From: an uncultured Tenacibaculum sp. | Lineage (GTDB): Bacteria; Bacteroidota; Bacteroidia; Flavobacteriales; Flavobacteriaceae | NCBI RefSeq assembly: GCF_947498805.1 | Contig: NZ_CANMLT010000001.1 | Span: 62,001 to 126,000 of the forward strand | Direction: 5' to 3' | Length of the DNA: 64,000 nucleotides | In this document: positions 56,191 through 64,000 of the stretch, one piece after another | How the letters are laid out: every line of letters starts with the position of its first letter | How positions within the stretch are numbered: position 1 is the stretch's first letter | Translations under genes and position numbers: made by a program | Notes under the pieces: generated by a model | What the model was told of the DNA's origin: nothing | What the model saw: only the letters and a program-made list of their open reading frames with translations | The model's database searches: none

Positions 56191-57675
56191 TTAATATTTG
56201 GCAGGACCAATATTTTGAGAACTGTTTTTTATAAATGTTCTTAAATCATCATTGGCCTTTTCCAAATCTTCTTTTCTTAAATACATCATATGTCCGCTTC
56301 TATAGCCTTTAAACGAAAGTCGATCTTTAAGTTTTCCACTCGGATCAATTTTACCCATAGTATATTTAGCTGCGGAATAGGTTGTAGCTCCGTCGTAATA
56401 TCCAGATTGTACTAAAACTTTTAGATAAGGATTTTGAGCCATTGCTTTTCTTAGATTTTCTCTTGAATTATTTTTACTGAAATCCCAAGGATGAACGGCA
56501 CCAAACATATTGTATTTTACATCTGTTTTAAAGTTCAATACATTCTGAATATAGTAGTTGATTGCTGGAGTAAATGAATGCAACCAAGAAACTAATTCTG
56601 GACTATAATCTGGAGAAGTACCTGTTTCTCTTCTGTCAATACCCAAATATCTACTATCTAATCTACCAATTGTTTTACCAGAAGTGTTTCTCAATAATTC
56701 TTTCCAGAAATATCTATTCGGAACTTCTAAATTATGCTTTAAAATAACCTCTTTTTTAATACCTGAATAATAGGCCATTTTTTCTGCAACAATATTTTTT
56801 TCAGTTTCACCAATATAACCACCTTTAGCTAATGCAGGAAGTAATTTATGAATAGAAAACTGCTCTGCTTCCGGTAAAATTTCTAACAAATCTTTTTGTT
56901 GTAATGCTTGTGGAAGCATTTTATGATACCAAGCAGCTGCTGTAAAATAAGGGAAGTTAATTGCATAATCTTCCGAACTTTGAGTTCTTAATAATTGATA
57001 ATCTGCCGGAGATACCATAATTACACCATTCAAATACATCCATTGATTACTCTGTAATTCATGAGCTAATTGCATTACTCTAGTTCCACCATAGCTTTCT
57101 CCAATAATATACTTCGGAGAATTCCAACGGTTATTACGAGTTACAAAAACGTTTAACCAATCAGCCAGGTATTTAGCATCTGCATTAATTCCGAAGAAAT
57201 ATTTTTTATCTACTTTTTCCTTAGGTTTAACAATAGGTCTTGAATATGCTGTGTTAACCGGATTTACAAAAACAATGTCGGCTTCGTCTAAAATAGAATA
57301 TGGATTGTCTTTAATACCATAAGGTTGTATTGGATTTCCTTCATCATCTATTTTCAGAATTTTTGGTCCTGTATAAGCAATATGCATCCAAACTGAAGCG
57401 GAACCAGGTCCGCCATTAAAAGACATAATTAAAGGCCTCTTTTCTCTATTGGAAATATCAGTTCTATAATAATACGTGTAAAACAAAGTTGCTTTTACAA
57501 CACCATTGGCATCGTAAACAGGTTGGGTTCCTGTTTGTGCCTTATATGGTATTCTTTTCCCTTTGATAACAACAGTGTTCGATGTTGTTACAGTAGTATC
57601 TAACGGAACTCTTTTATCTTGTGCAATTGTAATTACTGAACATAAAACAGCAATTAAAAAGAAAGTATTTTTCAT
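56191..57675 (-). CDS. Secreted S10-family serine carboxypeptidase
   Basis: A 494-residue serine carboxypeptidase with signal peptide MKNTFFLIAVLCSVITIAQ. The family motifs are clear: FNGGPGSASVWMH near residues 86-98, nucleophile Ser194 in IGESYGGTR, VQSGYYDGATTY with the Asp near residue 437, and the His in YRSGHMMYL. Predicted periplasmic or extracellular. Upstream of the PAS gene in a minus-strand run; neighbours are TIGR02757 and CPBP genes. Confidence 0.93.
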   Translation of the reverse strand: MKNTFFLIAVLCSVITIAQDKRVPLDTTVTTSNTVVIKGKRIPYKAQTGTQPVYDANGVVKATLFYTYYYRTDISNREKRPLIMSFNGGPGSASVWMHIAYTGPKILKIDDEGNPIQPYGIKDNPYSILDEADIVFVNPVNTAYSRPIVKPKEKVDKKYFFGINADAKYLADWLNVFVTRNNRWNSPKYIIGESYGGTRVMQLAHELQSNQWMYLNGVIMVSPADYQLLRTQSSEDYAINFPYFTAAAWYHKMLPQALQQKDLLEILPEAEQFSIHKLLPALAKGGYIGETEKNIVAEKMAYYSGIKKEVILKHNLEVPNRYFWKELLRNTSGKTIGRLDSRYLGIDRRETGTSPDYSPELVSWLHSFTPAINYYIQNVLNFKTDVKYNMFGAVHPWDFSKNNSRENLRKAMAQNPYLKVLVQSGYYDGATTYSAAKYTMGKIDPSGKLKDRLSFKGYRSGHMMYLRKEDLEKANDDLRTFIKNSSQNIGPAKY

Positions 57676-57705
57676 TGTAGTTGTTTGATTGGAAGCTTAA
57701 AAGTA

Positions 57706-58467
57706 TCAAAACTTCTCAAAAACACCTAATCCAAATAAAGCAAAGTCATATTTAACAGGATCTTTAGGGTCAAATTCTCTTAAAACATCATCCAATTCTT
57801 GAATGGCCTTCCAATCGTTTTGCTTTCGTTTAAGAATCTCCAGTTTTCGTGCAATGTTTCCCGTATGTACATCTAAAGGACAATGTAAATGAGCAGGAGA
57901 GTGGTCTTTCCAAATTCCAAAATCAACTCCACTTTTATTATGTCTAACCATCCATCGTAAGAACATATTAATTCGTTTTGAAGCAGAACCTTTTATGGGA
58001 TCCGAAACGTGTTTTAAAGTTCTTGTTGGATGAGGTATTTCAAAAAAGACTTTTTTAAAGTTATGAATAGCTATTTTGTAATTGTCTTCTGTTTTTGGGT
58101 GTAAAACTCCCTCTAAACCTTTATGGTTTTTATAAATATTTTGAAGTGATTTCACAAAAAATCTAAAATCATCAGCATTAAATGTACGATGCACAAATCC
58201 ATCAAAATTGGCGAGATCTTCTTCACTATGATTTAGAACAAAATCATAAGGAGCATTTCCCATTAAATCCATCATTTTTTTAGCATTGTTGATAATCATT
58301 TTCCGATTCCCCCAAGCAATGGTAGCTGCTAAAAAACCGGCAATTTCAATATCTTCTTTTAGAGAAAATTCATGCGGAATTTGAATAGGATCAGACCCAA
58401 TAAAATCAGGACTATTATACTGTACAACTTTTTCGTTTAAAAACTCTTTAAGTTCTGTGTTATTCAT
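57706..58467 (-). CDS. TIGR02757 family protein (DUF2400)
   Basis: A 253-residue helical protein of the widely conserved TIGR02757 family. It opens with LKEFLNEKVVQYNSPDFIGS and contains IPHEFSLKEDIEIAGFLAAT, WGNRKMIINNAKKMM, FLRWMVRHNKSGVDFGIW, and HCPLDVHTGNIARKL. The fold recalls HhH-GPD DNA glycosylases, but function is unknown. It begins one base after the CPBP protease stop and is followed by the S10 peptidase after 30 bases. Confidence 0.9.
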   Translation of the reverse strand: MNNTELKEFLNEKVVQYNSPDFIGSDPIQIPHEFSLKEDIEIAGFLAATIAWGNRKMIINNAKKMMDLMGNAPYDFVLNHSEEDLANFDGFVHRTFNADDFRFFVKSLQNIYKNHKGLEGVLHPKTEDNYKIAIHNFKKVFFEIPHPTRTLKHVSDPIKGSASKRINMFLRWMVRHNKSGVDFGIWKDHSPAHLHCPLDVHTGNIARKLEILKRKQNDWKAIQELDDVLREFDPKDPVKYDFALFGLGVFEKF

Positions 58468-58468
58468 A

Positions 58469-59020
58469 CTAAATTAAATCTGCCGCAAAGCTACCTAAAA
58501 TAAAGAATGCATTATAACATGCATGAAGCAACATACTCCAACCTAAACCAAATTTTACTCTGATAAACCCTAAATAACATCCTAAAACAATTTGTGGTAA
58601 AACTAAAATTGGTGCCAATAGTAATACATTGGTAGTCATAGTGAAATTAGTAATATGTACTAAACCAAAGATCACAGCAAAAAAGTAAAAAGCTATTTTG
58701 AAAGATTTTTCATCACGAAATAAAGTTATAGGAGCCCTAAAAATCAATTCTTCTAATAAAGGAGCGAGCACTACAGCAAATAGAAAGATAACTGTTTTAG
58801 ACATGGTTCTCATCATTTCTTCCATGGCATGATCGTTCAAATCTACCAAGCCAGAAGCTTCAATGAGAATAAAAATAGGAGATAAAATAGCTCCAGTAAT
58901 AATACTGATAATAAGTATGTTTAAGAACTTTCTTAAACGATATGAAGTTTCTTGATTGTTGTCTTTTTCTAGAACAGGATTCTTTAAATACGCTATTAGT
59001 TCGCTAAACGTTTCTTTCAT
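58469..59020 (-). CDS. CPBP family intramembrane glutamic endopeptidase (CAAX-like)
   Basis: A 183-residue membrane protein of the Abi/CPBP group. Its first motif is EELIFRAPI (Glu90, Glu91, Arg95), with His residues in FGLVHITNF near 116 and MLLHACYNAFF near 163 completing the site. About four to five hydrophobic segments. Roles include protein processing and self-immunity. It is packed one base from the TIGR02757 start. Substrate unknown. Confidence 0.9.
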   Translation of the reverse strand: MKETFSELIAYLKNPVLEKDNNQETSYRLRKFLNILIISIITGAILSPIFILIEASGLVDLNDHAMEEMMRTMSKTVIFLFAVVLAPLLEELIFRAPITLFRDEKSFKIAFYFFAVIFGLVHITNFTMTTNVLLLAPILVLPQIVLGCYLGFIRVKFGLGWSMLLHACYNAFFILGSFAADLI

Positions 59021-59071
59021 GTTGATTAATTAGATTTTCTAATAAGTAGTAAGAATCCTAAGAATGTTACA

Positions 59072-59734
59072 CTATTCTACAATAATACCATCTTTCATAG
59101 TAAAGGTTCTATCGGCCATAGCAGCTAAATCTTTGTTGTGTGTAACCAATACAAAGGTTTGTCCATATTCATCGCGTAGCTTAAAAAATAATTCATGTAA
59201 GTTTTTTGCAGAAGTAGAATCTAAGTTCCCAGAAGGTTCGTCGGCAAAAATAACAGATGGATTGTTAATCAAAGCTCTAGCGACTGCAACACGCTGTTGT
59301 TCTCCTCCAGAAAGCTCATTTGGTTTATGGTTTTCGCGATGTGATAAACCTAAGAAAGTTAACAATTCTTTCGCTTTTTTTTCAGTTTCGTTCTTTCCTT
59401 TTCCACCAATATATGCTGGAATGCATACATTTTCTAAAGCTGTAAACTCAGGTAATAATTGATGGAATTGAAAAATAAAACCAATATGTTTATTTCTAAA
59501 AGCAGAAACCTCTTTGTCTTTTAAGTTTTTGATTGAAATTCCATTTACAAACAATTCGTGTTCCTTTTGTTTTAGGGCTTTGTCTAAGGTTCCTAAAATT
59601 TGAAGTAAGGTAGTTTTACCAGCACCAGAAGGTCCTACTATAGCTACAATTTCTCCTTTTTTAATATGAAGATTAACTCCCTTTAAAATTTCAACTTCAC
59701 CGTAATGTTTGTGTATATTTTTAGCAACAATCAT
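59072..59734 (-). CDS. ABC transporter ATP-binding protein, LolD/MacB-type
   Basis: A 220-residue ATPase with Walker A GPSGAGKT (34-41), signature [15 protein letters not shown] and Walker [13 protein letters not shown]. The [16 protein letters not shown] segment is characteristic of the LolD/MacB/FtsE branch that works in lipoprotein release or macrolide-type export. No permease partner lies beside it in this window. It leads the minus-strand run toward the CPBP gene, with a 51-base spacer. LolD is the best guess. Confidence 0.9.
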   Translation of the reverse strand: MIVAKNIHKHYGEVEILKGVNLHIKKGEIVAIVGPSGAGKTTLLQILGTLDKALKQKEHELFVNGISIKNLKDKEVSAFRNKHIGFIFQFHQLLPEFTALENVCIPAYIGGKGKNETEKKAKELLTFLGLSHRENHKPNELSGGEQQRVAVARALINNPSVIFADEPSGNLDSTSAKNLHELFFKLRDEYGQTFVLVTHNKDLAAMADRTFTMKDGIIVE

Positions 59735-59761
59735 AAATACTTAATTCCAAGAAACGAATGT

Positions 59762-59810
59762 AAAAAAAAGAAACCAGATAAGCCTTGAAAGTCTATCTGA
59801 TTTCTTTTTT
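59762..59810. terminator. Terminator between the DUF5916 gene and the ABC ATPase gene
   Basis: AAAAAAGAAA-C-CAGATA pairs with TATCTG-A-TTTCTTTTTT around a loop of about 17 bases, with one U-G type mismatch. It serves the minus-strand DUF5916 gene, whose stop is at 59819. Confidence 0.8.
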
Positions 59811-59818
59811 CAAATTCC

Positions 59819-62257
59819 TTAAAATATGTTTTTAACGTCGTTGTAATCTATAAAGTAAACCAGTCTAACCGAGAATGTATGTTGATTAGGTTCATCAAAA
59901 AGACTGTCTAAATTATTAAAGAAGTTTTGTGATGTGTTACTGTTAGAACTGAAAATTGAGTTTCTATAAAACGCAATTAACTGACTTCCAGGAGCAAATT
60001 GCCAGATGTAATTTAGGTCTAAATTCCAGCTATTAAAGTTCATATCATGATCACCTGTATAAGAGGTAGCCTCTAAAGCTCCAGTACTTTGATTCAATTC
60101 ATAAAAACCTTTATATGGTACCTTACTCCAATTGTGCCTAAAAGATAGAGAAAGAGCAGATTTTGTGCTAAAACTATACTTTCCGGTAAGCGTATTATTA
60201 TAGGTAGTCCAGTTTCTTTGACCAAAGTATATTCCGTTATCATCTTCTTCAACATATCCATATTCGTTTTCAGATTTTCTAAAGTTAAATCCGTATACCA
60301 ACGAGAATTGATTATTGAATCGATATCTTGGTCTAACACCAAAACCATAGTTTCTTTGATCTACACCTGAAACAACTTCTTTAAAGAAGGTATGCCAAAA
60401 ATCATAATCAATGGCAAATTTCTTTCGATAGTCAGAAGAAGCCCAGTGGTTTACATTTATTCTCATAGGCCTTTGAAATTGAATACCACTTACAGAACCT
60501 TGTCTAGGTTCAAAAAAGTCTTTTCGTTGAGAACTAAAATTAAAATTACCACCAAAACTGAAGCGATTCCTGGTATTTGCCCAAAAAGATAACCCTGAAT
60601 TTGCCCCAGTAAAAGTTCCAGAGTGATGTAGAAAATTAAAGTTATAATACCAATTAACACCATAATTATTAAAGATTCCTTTTGGTTTTAGCAATCGGTA
60701 TCCTGTAAACCCATAAATTCTCTGAGTATTATTTCTAAATAGAATACCCATATCATTCGGGTTAAAATCTTTATTATCGAATTGATACCCAATTTCCCAT
60801 CTCCAAGGTCCTGCATGTTTACCAAAACTAGTATCGAAAGAATATCCTGTAGCGTTTTCAGAAGGATCATCTGAAATACTGGTCATTCTAAAGCTACCGT
60901 CAATGTTGTAGGTACTCTTTTTATTTTCTACATGCCAAAGTAATCCAGTAGCATTAGCATCTCTAAAATCTCCAAATCGAGTTACATTGGTGTTGATTAA
61001 ACTAACAGATGAATTTTGATTAAACTGTTGATCTAATACAAGAATATTATAGTTTGAAAATGGATTGGTAGTTTCTGTTCTTGTTTCTCCTGTGTCATTA
61101 TTTTTTATGGTAGCCTCAGTTTTTCCCGTAACAGCATTGAAAAAACCAATACCTAGTCCTTTTTTTGTACGACCTGAGATTTTTACTGCATTTAGCATTT
61201 GTACTTTATCATCAGAATTGACTAGAGTTTCTGTATCTTCATCTACGTTAGGAGAATTAATTGGAGCAGCACCTATTCGTCTTGAGTAAAACAATCTACC
61301 TTTATTAAAAAGTTCTGTACCTTCTGTAAAAAATTGCCTTTGTTCAGAAAACTGCTGTTCAAAAGGACCTAAGTTTAAAACTACATTGTCAAAACCTACT
61401 TGACTAAAGTCAGGTATTAATGTTGCATCTAAAGTAAAGTTTTCTGTAATCCCATATTTTACATCCATTCCAACACTCCAATCAAAGTCAGTTTCTCCAT
61501 CAAAGGATATGGTTGTTGCCGATGCATATGGATAAAAGGTGAGTCGAGTAGGAGGTTTGATATCTTTAAAGTTTTCAATCAAACCATCATATTGTGTCCA
61601 ACCCCCTCTAGTATTATCGATATGATTCCAAGTATAACGTGCGTTGATATTTCTTGCTTCTCTATGAAAATTCATTCCCCAACTTTGTATAGGTTGATTG
61701 GCAAAACGTAAGGCTCTGTATGGAATTTTCATTTCAACAGTCCAACCATCTTCAGTAATTTTATGAGCACTCTCCCAAACAGCATTCCAGTTCCAATCTT
61801 CTCTACCACCATTAGAAACTTTAAAGTCGAACTGCACTCCAGATGCTGTTACAGCGAAAGCAAACGGGTTTTGTCCATCGTCGTTAGGGTTAATTAAAAC
61901 CATAAAAAAATCAGCATTACCTACATTATCTCTGTTCACAAATTCATTTGGAATTTTTGATGGTTCTGGATCAGCCATATTTGCAGAAATGTATATGGCG
62001 TTATCATCATAAACAATTTTCACCTCTGATTTATGTGTGTCAACTTCGGCTTTTCCATTATCAGGACGCATCATTACGAAGTTATTAGCAACAGGAGCAT
62101 TGGACCAAGAGTCTTCGGTTAAAACCCCATCTATATTGGGTGCTTGTGTAACTCTTGTTGCATTTAGTTTTTTTCTGTTTTGATTGACCTCCTGAGAAAA
62201 AATACTAGCTGAAGCAAGGATAAGAGCAAGCAATAGTGTAGTAGAGAACTTAAACAT
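59819..62257 (-). CDS. CBM9-like/DUF5916 outer-membrane protein
   Basis: An 812-residue secreted protein with signal peptide MFKFSTTLLLALILASASIF. Residues 35-230 form a CBM9-type beta-sandwich (APNIDGVLTEDSWSNAPVAN; DGWTVEMKIPYRALRF), and 240-812 a beta-barrel rich in aromatic strands, including FTLDATLIPDFSQVGFD and FSEQRQFFTEGTELF, typical of DUF5916. It ends YFIDYNDVKNIF. These proteins are outer-membrane and possibly carbohydrate- or heme-related, role unknown. A possible minus-strand -7 box (TAATTTAG, 62285-62292) precedes it. Confidence 0.88.
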   Translation of the reverse strand: MFKFSTTLLLALILASASIFSQEVNQNRKKLNATRVTQAPNIDGVLTEDSWSNAPVANNFVMMRPDNGKAEVDTHKSEVKIVYDDNAIYISANMADPEPSKIPNEFVNRDNVGNADFFMVLINPNDDGQNPFAFAVTASGVQFDFKVSNGGREDWNWNAVWESAHKITEDGWTVEMKIPYRALRFANQPIQSWGMNFHREARNINARYTWNHIDNTRGGWTQYDGLIENFKDIKPPTRLTFYPYASATTISFDGETDFDWSVGMDVKYGITENFTLDATLIPDFSQVGFDNVVLNLGPFEQQFSEQRQFFTEGTELFNKGRLFYSRRIGAAPINSPNVDEDTETLVNSDDKVQMLNAVKISGRTKKGLGIGFFNAVTGKTEATIKNNDTGETRTETTNPFSNYNILVLDQQFNQNSSVSLINTNVTRFGDFRDANATGLLWHVENKKSTYNIDGSFRMTSISDDPSENATGYSFDTSFGKHAGPWRWEIGYQFDNKDFNPNDMGILFRNNTQRIYGFTGYRLLKPKGIFNNYGVNWYYNFNFLHHSGTFTGANSGLSFWANTRNRFSFGGNFNFSSQRKDFFEPRQGSVSGIQFQRPMRINVNHWASSDYRKKFAIDYDFWHTFFKEVVSGVDQRNYGFGVRPRYRFNNQFSLVYGFNFRKSENEYGYVEEDDNGIYFGQRNWTTYNNTLTGKYSFSTKSALSLSFRHNWSKVPYKGFYELNQSTGALEATSYTGDHDMNFNSWNLDLNYIWQFAPGSQLIAFYRNSIFSSNSNTSQNFFNNLDSLFDEPNQHTFSVRLVYFIDYNDVKNIF

Positions 62258-62472
62258 AGTTGATTAAAGTAAGTTTTTGTTTAGCTAAATTATCATCGAT
62301 TTGGGTTAATAAATCATAATTTGATGTTAATTACTGTAAAGACCTGTTAATTTTTGGGCCGTTACATTTTAAATGTTAAAGAATTGTGAAAAGCAATTTT
62401 AATTTAAGAATCTAGTGCACAAATTTACTGTAAATTAAAGTTCAAATTAGCGGAATATATCATTTGAATTTG

Positions 62473-62480
62473 TATTTTTG
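62473..62480 (+). promoter_or_regulatory. Promoter -7 box of sucC
   Basis: TATTTTTG matches TAnnTTTG, 26 bases before the sucC ATG. The -33 distance has no TTTG. The 249-base spacer 62258-62506 otherwise holds only short A/T-rich inverted repeats. Confidence 0.6.
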
Positions 62481-62506
62481 TTCGACTTTTAAAATTCATA
62501 ACTGAA

Positions 62507-63703
62507 ATGAACTTACACGAATATCAAGGTAAAGAAATATTAAACAGTTTTGGCGTTCGTATTCAACGCGGAATTGTGGCAAATACACCTGAAGAAGCTG
62601 TAGACGCAGCAAAGAAATTAACTGAAGAAACAGGTACAGGTTGGCATGTAATTAAAGCACAAGTACACGCAGGTGGTCGTGGAAAAGGAGGTGGAGTTAA
62701 GTTAGCTAAAAACTTAGATGAGGTAAAAAGTATTTCTAATGATATTTTAGGAATGATGTTAGTTACTCCTCAAACTTCTGCTGAAGGAAAGTTAGTAAAC
62801 CAAATCTTAATTGCTGAAGACGTTTACTATCCTGGAGATAGCGAGCCTAATGAATTTTATATGTCGGTTTTATTAAACCGTGCTACTGGGAGAAACATGA
62901 TTATGTATTCTACTGAAGGAGGTATGGATATCGAAGCAGTTGCTGAAGAGACTCCTCACTTAATTTTTACAGAAGAAATTGATCCTGCTACAGGATTATT
63001 ACCATTCCAAGCTCGTAAAGTTGCTTTTAACTTAGGATTAAGTGGAGCTGCTTTTAAAGAAATGGTAAAATTCGTAACTGCATTATATACTGCATATGTG
63101 AAGTCTGATTCTGCGTTATTCGAAATTAACCCAGTATTAAAAACTTCTGATGATAAAATCATGGCAGTTGATGCTAAAGTAACTTTAGATGATAATGCTT
63201 TATTCCGTCACAAAGATTATGCAGCAATGCGTGATGAGCGTGAGGAGAACCCAATTGAGGTTGAAGCAAGAGCAGCTGGATTAAACTATGTTGATTTAGA
63301 TGGTAACGTTGGATGTATGGTAAACGGAGCTGGATTAGCAATGGGTACTATGGATTTAATTAAGCAAGCTGGAGGAGATCCTGCAAACTTCTTAGATGTA
63401 GGTGGTACTGCTGATGCACAACGTGTTGAAACTGCTTTTGGAATTATCTTAAAAGACCCTAACGTAAAAGCAATCTTAGTAAACATCTTCGGAGGAATCG
63501 TTCGTTGTGATCGTGTTGCTCAAGGAGTTGTAGACGCATACAAAAACATGGGAGACAAAATCAATGTGCCTATTATTTGTCGTTTACAAGGAACAAATGC
63601 TAAAGAAGCAAAAGAATTAATTGATAACAGTGGAATGGAAATTATCTCTGCTACAGAGTTCCAAGAAGCTGCTGATAAAGTACAAGAAGTTTTAGAATCA
63701 TAA
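62507..63703 (+). CDS. sucC: Succinyl-CoA synthetase (ADP-forming) subunit beta
   Basis: SucC carries the ATP-grasp domain of the TCA-cycle enzyme that makes ATP or GTP from succinyl-CoA. The 398-residue product opens MNLHEYQGKEILNSFGV and contains IKAQVHAGGRGKGGGVKLA near residues 49-67, EDVYYPGDSEPNEFYMSVL, FEINPVLKTSDDKIMAVDAK, DGNVGCMVNGAGLAMGTMDL and the phosphohistidine-facing NIFGGIVRCDRVAQG segment. sucD is not adjacent in this window; a terminator follows directly. Confidence 0.97.
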   Translation: MNLHEYQGKEILNSFGVRIQRGIVANTPEEAVDAAKKLTEETGTGWHVIKAQVHAGGRGKGGGVKLAKNLDEVKSISNDILGMMLVTPQTSAEGKLVNQILIAEDVYYPGDSEPNEFYMSVLLNRATGRNMIMYSTEGGMDIEAVAEETPHLIFTEEIDPATGLLPFQARKVAFNLGLSGAAFKEMVKFVTALYTAYVKSDSALFEINPVLKTSDDKIMAVDAKVTLDDNALFRHKDYAAMRDEREENPIEVEARAAGLNYVDLDGNVGCMVNGAGLAMGTMDLIKQAGGDPANFLDVGGTADAQRVETAFGIILKDPNVKAILVNIFGGIVRCDRVAQGVVDAYKNMGDKINVPIICRLQGTNAKEAKELIDNSGMEIISATEFQEAADKVQEVLES

Positions 63704-63734
63704 AACTTTTTAATTAATTCTTAGTAATATATTT

Positions 63735-63762
63735 AAAACCTCGCTCTTAAAGCGAGGTTTTT
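63735..63762 (+). terminator. Terminator after sucC
   Basis: AAAACCTCGCT/AGCGAGGTTTT with a 5-base loop, followed by a T-rich tail (TTGTTTTTTG). Confidence 0.9.
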
Positions 63763-63804
63763 GTTTTTTGATTTATATATTGTTAACTTAAATAAATAGA
63801 GAAA

Positions 63805-64000
63805 ATGAAAAAGATTTTAATACTACTCTTATTACCTTTACAATTAGTGGCTCAAGAAGCTCCAAATTCAGTACAGTTTTGGAATACTCTAAAAGAACAT
63901 TGTGGAAAAGCTTATGAAGGCCAAATTATTGCAGGAGGAAAAGAAGGAGATGGTTTTGTTGGAGAAAAATTAATAATGCATATTCGTTCTTGTGAGGCAA
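63805..64000 (+). CDS. Secreted hypothetical protein, N-terminal part
   Basis: The gene runs off the window after 65 codons. It starts MKKILILLLLPLQLVAQ, a Sec signal peptide, and goes on APNSVQFWNTLKEHCGKAYE followed by GQIIAGGKEGDGFVGEKLIM. The mature part contains two cysteines within the visible segment. No family was recognised. It follows the sucC terminator by 42 bases. Confidence 0.75.
   Translation, partial: MKKILILLLLPLQLVAQEAPNSVQFWNTLKEHCGKAYEGQIIAGGKEGDGFVGEKLIMHIRSCEA

Noticed and set aside
25738..62257. Possible peptidase-rich genomic island
   Set aside because: The secreted peptidases (M1, M48, M14, S10) are spread among housekeeping genes with the same base composition, and no integrase, tRNA or direct repeats border them.

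Overview
The window is a stretch of ordinary chromosome from a low-GC member of the Bacteroidota, almost certainly the family Flavobacteriaceae. Four things point there: -7 promoter boxes of the form TAnnTTTG (or TAnnTTCG), A-rich start-codon contexts without clear Shine-Dalgarno sequences, many secreted proteins and lipoproteins of flavobacterial type (SPs ending in xAQ or xSQ, lipoboxes followed by CS/CK), and the gene orders rplQ-carA-eno-gltA and rpmB-rpmG-DUF4295-ftsY. A marine genus such as Tenacibaculum or a relative fits, but the genus cannot be fixed from this alone.

Region 1 (1-13.2 kb) is the S10-spc-alpha ribosomal superoperon, entered inside rplD (L4). It runs to rplQ (L17) and includes secY, infA and rpoA. 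It is interrupted between rpsN and rpsH by a terminator, a promoter and a leader of about 185 nt, and it has structured spacers before rpsM and rpsD. Region 2 (13.2-18.3 kb) holds carA, enolase, citrate synthase and an arginase-family enzyme, each followed by a hairpin. Region 3 (18.3-25.7 kb) is a complete thiamine operon, thiS-thiC-tenI/thiE-like-thiD-thiE-thiG-thiH-thiF, behind a good promoter and a TPP riboswitch.

Region 4 (25.7-38.8 kb) is mixed: a lipoprotein M1 peptidase, a short-chain dehydrogenase, fructose-6-phosphate aldolase, two menaquinone genes (menD and menB), a pseudo-esterase, a FAH-family enzyme, cinA, and the rpmB-rpmG-DUF4295-ftsY translation cluster. Region 5 (38.8-52 kb) is mostly envelope and secreted proteins: a beta-lactamase-family hydrolase, two surface lipoproteins (a PQQ-like propeller and DUF5018-type repeats), a lipoprotein amidase, an M48 peptidase and an M14 peptidase, with rimO among them.

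Region 6 (52-64 kb) has a Dph6-like ATP pyrophosphatase and a minus-strand run of genes: LolD-type ATPase, CPBP protease, TIGR02757 protein, S10 peptidase, LOV-like PAS protein, DUF6122 protein, FIST sensor and histidine kinase. A CBM9/DUF5916 outer-membrane protein, sucC and the start of a secreted protein close the window.

No prophage, insertion sequence, CRISPR array, rRNA or tRNA was seen. No clearly new multi-gene system was found. The best leads are the ribosomal-protein leaders, two putative dispersed structured elements (34.8 and 37.7 kb), a possible small RNA before rpmB, a LOV-like PAS domain lacking the photoactive cysteine beside a FIST/histidine-kinase pair, and an esterase fold with a degenerate nucleophile motif.
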